This document shows positions 6,531 through 7,591 of a stretch of DNA of 7,591 nt, one piece after another. Numbering within the stretch: position 1 is the first letter of the stretch; each line of letters starts with the position of its first letter. Origin of the DNA: an uncultured Roseburia sp. (GTDB lineage: Bacteria > Bacillota > Clostridia > Lachnospirales > Lachnospiraceae); NCBI GenBank assembly GCA_947384095.1, contig CANDFU010000076.1, forward strand, positions 1 to 7,591. Reading direction: 5' to 3'. A program made the translations under genes and the position numbers. The notes beneath the pieces are model-generated. The model searched no databases. It was given only the letters and a program-made list of their open reading frames with translations, and had not been told where the DNA came from.

Positions 6531-6562
6531 TAGTGGAATAAAATTCTGGAAGGAAAGTAAAG

Positions 6563-6775
6563 ATGAGAAATTACAGGATGCCGGGTGTGATGGAAAAACC
6601 ATGTGGCTGCGGCGGTGACAGCAGCTATATGGACCGCGAGTTTGTACCTGCGATGGCATACGTGCCCTGGCAATACTTTACAACGGTATATGAACCGGAT
6701 AAAGCGTTAGAAATCGGGACGATTTTTCCGGAGCTTGACAAACCGTTTCTGGGAAGGGGGATGGGCAGGAGATGA
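6563..6775 (+). CDS. cotJA: Spore coat associated protein CotJA
   Basis: This 70-residue protein matches the small CotJA family, first gene of the cotJ coat operon made in the mother cell during sporulation. The core, FVPAMAYVPWQ (27-37), then YEPDKALEIGTIFPELDKPF (43-62), is the family signature of an AYVPWQ segment followed by 'AL..GTIFPEL..PF'. The N-terminus has a small Cys/Gly cluster (CGCGG, 14-18), and the C-terminus is short and basic (GRGMGRR). There is no signal peptide or membrane segment, as expected for an inner coat component. The ATG has GGAAGGAA at 6548-6555 upstream. Its stop (6773-6775) abuts or overlaps the cotJB start codons, so the two are translationally coupled. CotJA and CotJC are known to depend on each other for assembly in B. 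subtilis. Confidence 0.92.
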   Translation: MRNYRMPGVMEKPCGCGGDSSYMDREFVPAMAYVPWQYFTTVYEPDKALEIGTIFPELDKPFLGRGMGRR

Positions 6776-6777
6776 TG

Positions 6778-7041
6778 ATGGTAAATCAGATGAATCAGGC
6801 GCAGCTCCTTCACTGGATTGATATGGTTAGTTTTGCGGTTGTGGATATTACCGAGTATCTGGATACGCACCCGCAGGATGAGGAAGCGCTGAAATATTTC
6901 GATCATTATATTGACCTGCGCAGGAGCGCGATGCGGGCGTATGCGGATAAATATGGCCCGCTCACGATTGACACGGCCAATCCGGGGAATTACTGGACCT
7001 GGTCGGCGCAGCCGCTGCCATGGGAAGGAGGGAACTGCTGA
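6778..7041 (+). CDS. cotJB: Spore coat protein CotJB
   Basis: The 87-residue product fits the CotJB family: a helical LLHWIDMVSFAVVDITEYL (10-28), DTHPQDEEAL (29-38), RAYADKYGPLT (53-63), and a Trp/Pro-rich end with NYWTW (71-75) and PLPWEGG (79-85). Three consecutive ATG codons occur at 6772, 6775 and 6778. I prefer the third because AGGAG at 6767-6771 lies six bases before it. The first would be separated from that site by nothing and would have to use the GAAGGGGG at 6753-6760. The choice changes the protein by only two residues. The start region overlaps the cotJA stop, and the stop shares a base with the cotJC ATG (TGATG at 7039-7043). The role is structural in the coat; its exact contribution is not established. 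Confidence 0.92.
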   Translation: MVNQMNQAQLLHWIDMVSFAVVDITEYLDTHPQDEEALKYFDHYIDLRRSAMRAYADKYGPLTIDTANPGNYWTWSAQPLPWEGGNC

Positions 7042-7487
7042 TGTGGAATTATGAAAGAAGACTGCAGTATCCGGTGAATATAACGAGGCCGAATGCTAAG
7101 ATTGCCAAGATAATTATGACACAGTACGGTGGTCCGGACGGCGAGATTTCAGCATCAATGCGCTATCTTTCACAGCGGTACAGTATGCCATACCGTAAGG
7201 TAGCCGGGCTTCTGACGGATATAGGAACAGAGGAACTTGCCCACATGGAGATGATCGCCGCAATTGTCCGGCAGCTCACAAAGGGGCTGAGCGCAGATGA
7301 GCTTGAGGCGGCGGGATTTGCTCCCTATTATGTTGACCATACGGCAGGCATCTGGCCACAGGCCGCAGGGGGAATACCTTTTAATGCCTGCGAATTTCAG
7401 TCCAAGGGGGATGCGATCACGGATCTGTTTGAAGATATGGCAGCAGACGCTACGATTGCGAAAGAACAACTTGCAACTAAATTATGA
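7041..7487 (+). CDS. cotJC: CotJC, manganese-catalase-like spore coat protein, apparently C-terminally truncated
   Basis: The product begins MWNYERRLQYPV, the standard CotJC start, and follows the family through YGGPDGEISASMRYLSQRY (29-47), TDIGTEELAHMEMI (59-72), YYVDH (96-100) and GDAITDLFEDMAA (123-135). It then departs into DATIAKEQLATKL and stops at 148 residues. B. subtilis CotJC has about 189 and ends with a helix like REREVVH. Manganese catalases bind two metals through three Glu and two His. Glu35, Glu65 and His68 are here, but the fourth ligand position reads Asp136 and the last His is missing with the C-terminal helix. The enzyme may be inactive, or the gene may be decaying. The ATG at 7041 has AAGGAGG at 7025-7031. 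An in-frame ATG at 7020 overlaps that site and is rejected. The ligand assignment is from memory of the family. Confidence 0.85.
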   Translation: MWNYERRLQYPVNITRPNAKIAKIIMTQYGGPDGEISASMRYLSQRYSMPYRKVAGLLTDIGTEELAHMEMIAAIVRQLTKGLSADELEAAGFAPYYVDHTAGIWPQAAGGIPFNACEFQSKGDAITDLFEDMAADATIAKEQLATKL

Positions 7488-7536
7488 TAGGACAAGCTGT
7501 TTCCCGCAGTCAAAAACTACATATCAGACGCACAAA

Positions 7537-7585
7537 CGGCGTTTCTCTATCCCTATACAGGGAGAACAGGAACGCCGCTTTTTTT
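7537..7585 (+). terminator. Intrinsic terminator of the cotJ operon
   Basis: CGGCGTT (7537-7543) pairs with AACGCCG (7571-7577), and an inner TCCCT/AGGGA stem (7550-7554 with 7559-7563) sits within. A run of seven T follows after one C (7579-7585). It lies 50 bases after the cotJC stop, so the operon ends with the shortened cotJC. Confidence 0.85.
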
Positions 7586-7591
7586 ATGCCC

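Noticed and set aside
7020..7040. An ATG at 7020 as the cotJC start
   Set aside because: It would place the cotJC Shine-Dalgarno site inside its own coding region. The family's canonical MW.YE..LQYPV start begins at 7041.
1..7591. Transposon, prophage, CRISPR array or defence island
   Set aside because: No transposase, integrase, spaced repeat array, tRNA or defence gene is visible on either strand. All substantial genes are housekeeping, envelope or sporulation types.

Overview
The window looks like chromosomal DNA of an endospore-forming, motile clostridium, most likely a member of the Lachnospiraceae. The evidence is a cotJ spore-coat operon, a clostridial-style EPSP synthase, an N-terminus resembling a chemotaxis transducer, strong GGAGG ribosome binding sites, and a mid-range G+C with AT-rich intergenic DNA. 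I see no mobile element, tRNA, rRNA or CRISPR array.

Layout. At the left edge is the first 77 codons of a leftward gene, probably a methyl-accepting chemotaxis protein. A 230-bp divergent intergenic region (232-461) holds a leftward promoter, a possible rightward promoter and four hexamers spaced exactly 11 bp apart that resemble WalR (YycF) boxes. Next is a secreted cell-wall hydrolase with two SH3b domains, a charged helix, a Gly/Ser linker and an NlpC/P60 domain (462-1688). It is followed by a lysine-rich secreted protein of unknown function (1861-2688). That gene has a clear vegetative-type promoter, a 10-bp inverted repeat at the predicted mRNA 5' end and a strong terminator.

From 2984 there is a DUF255/YyaL-type protein (thioredoxin-like domain plus six-hairpin glycosidase-like domain), then aroA (EPSP synthase, shikimate pathway) 84 bp later. 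A perfect 20-bp inverted repeat follows aroA. The window ends with cotJA-cotJB-cotJC, tightly packed and translationally coupled, preceded by a sigma-K/sigma-E-like promoter and followed by a good terminator.

How the genes relate. The hydrolase and the lysine-rich protein are both exported envelope factors, but each appears to have its own control. The YyaL-like gene and aroA may be co-transcribed, with no obvious functional link. cotJABC is a sporulation unit.

The least ordinary points are the 11-bp-phased repeat array before the hydrolase; the cotJC product, which stops about 40 residues early and appears to lack two of the five expected manganese ligands; and the unrecognised secreted protein with its 5' hairpin. 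I do not see a clearly new multi-gene system here.
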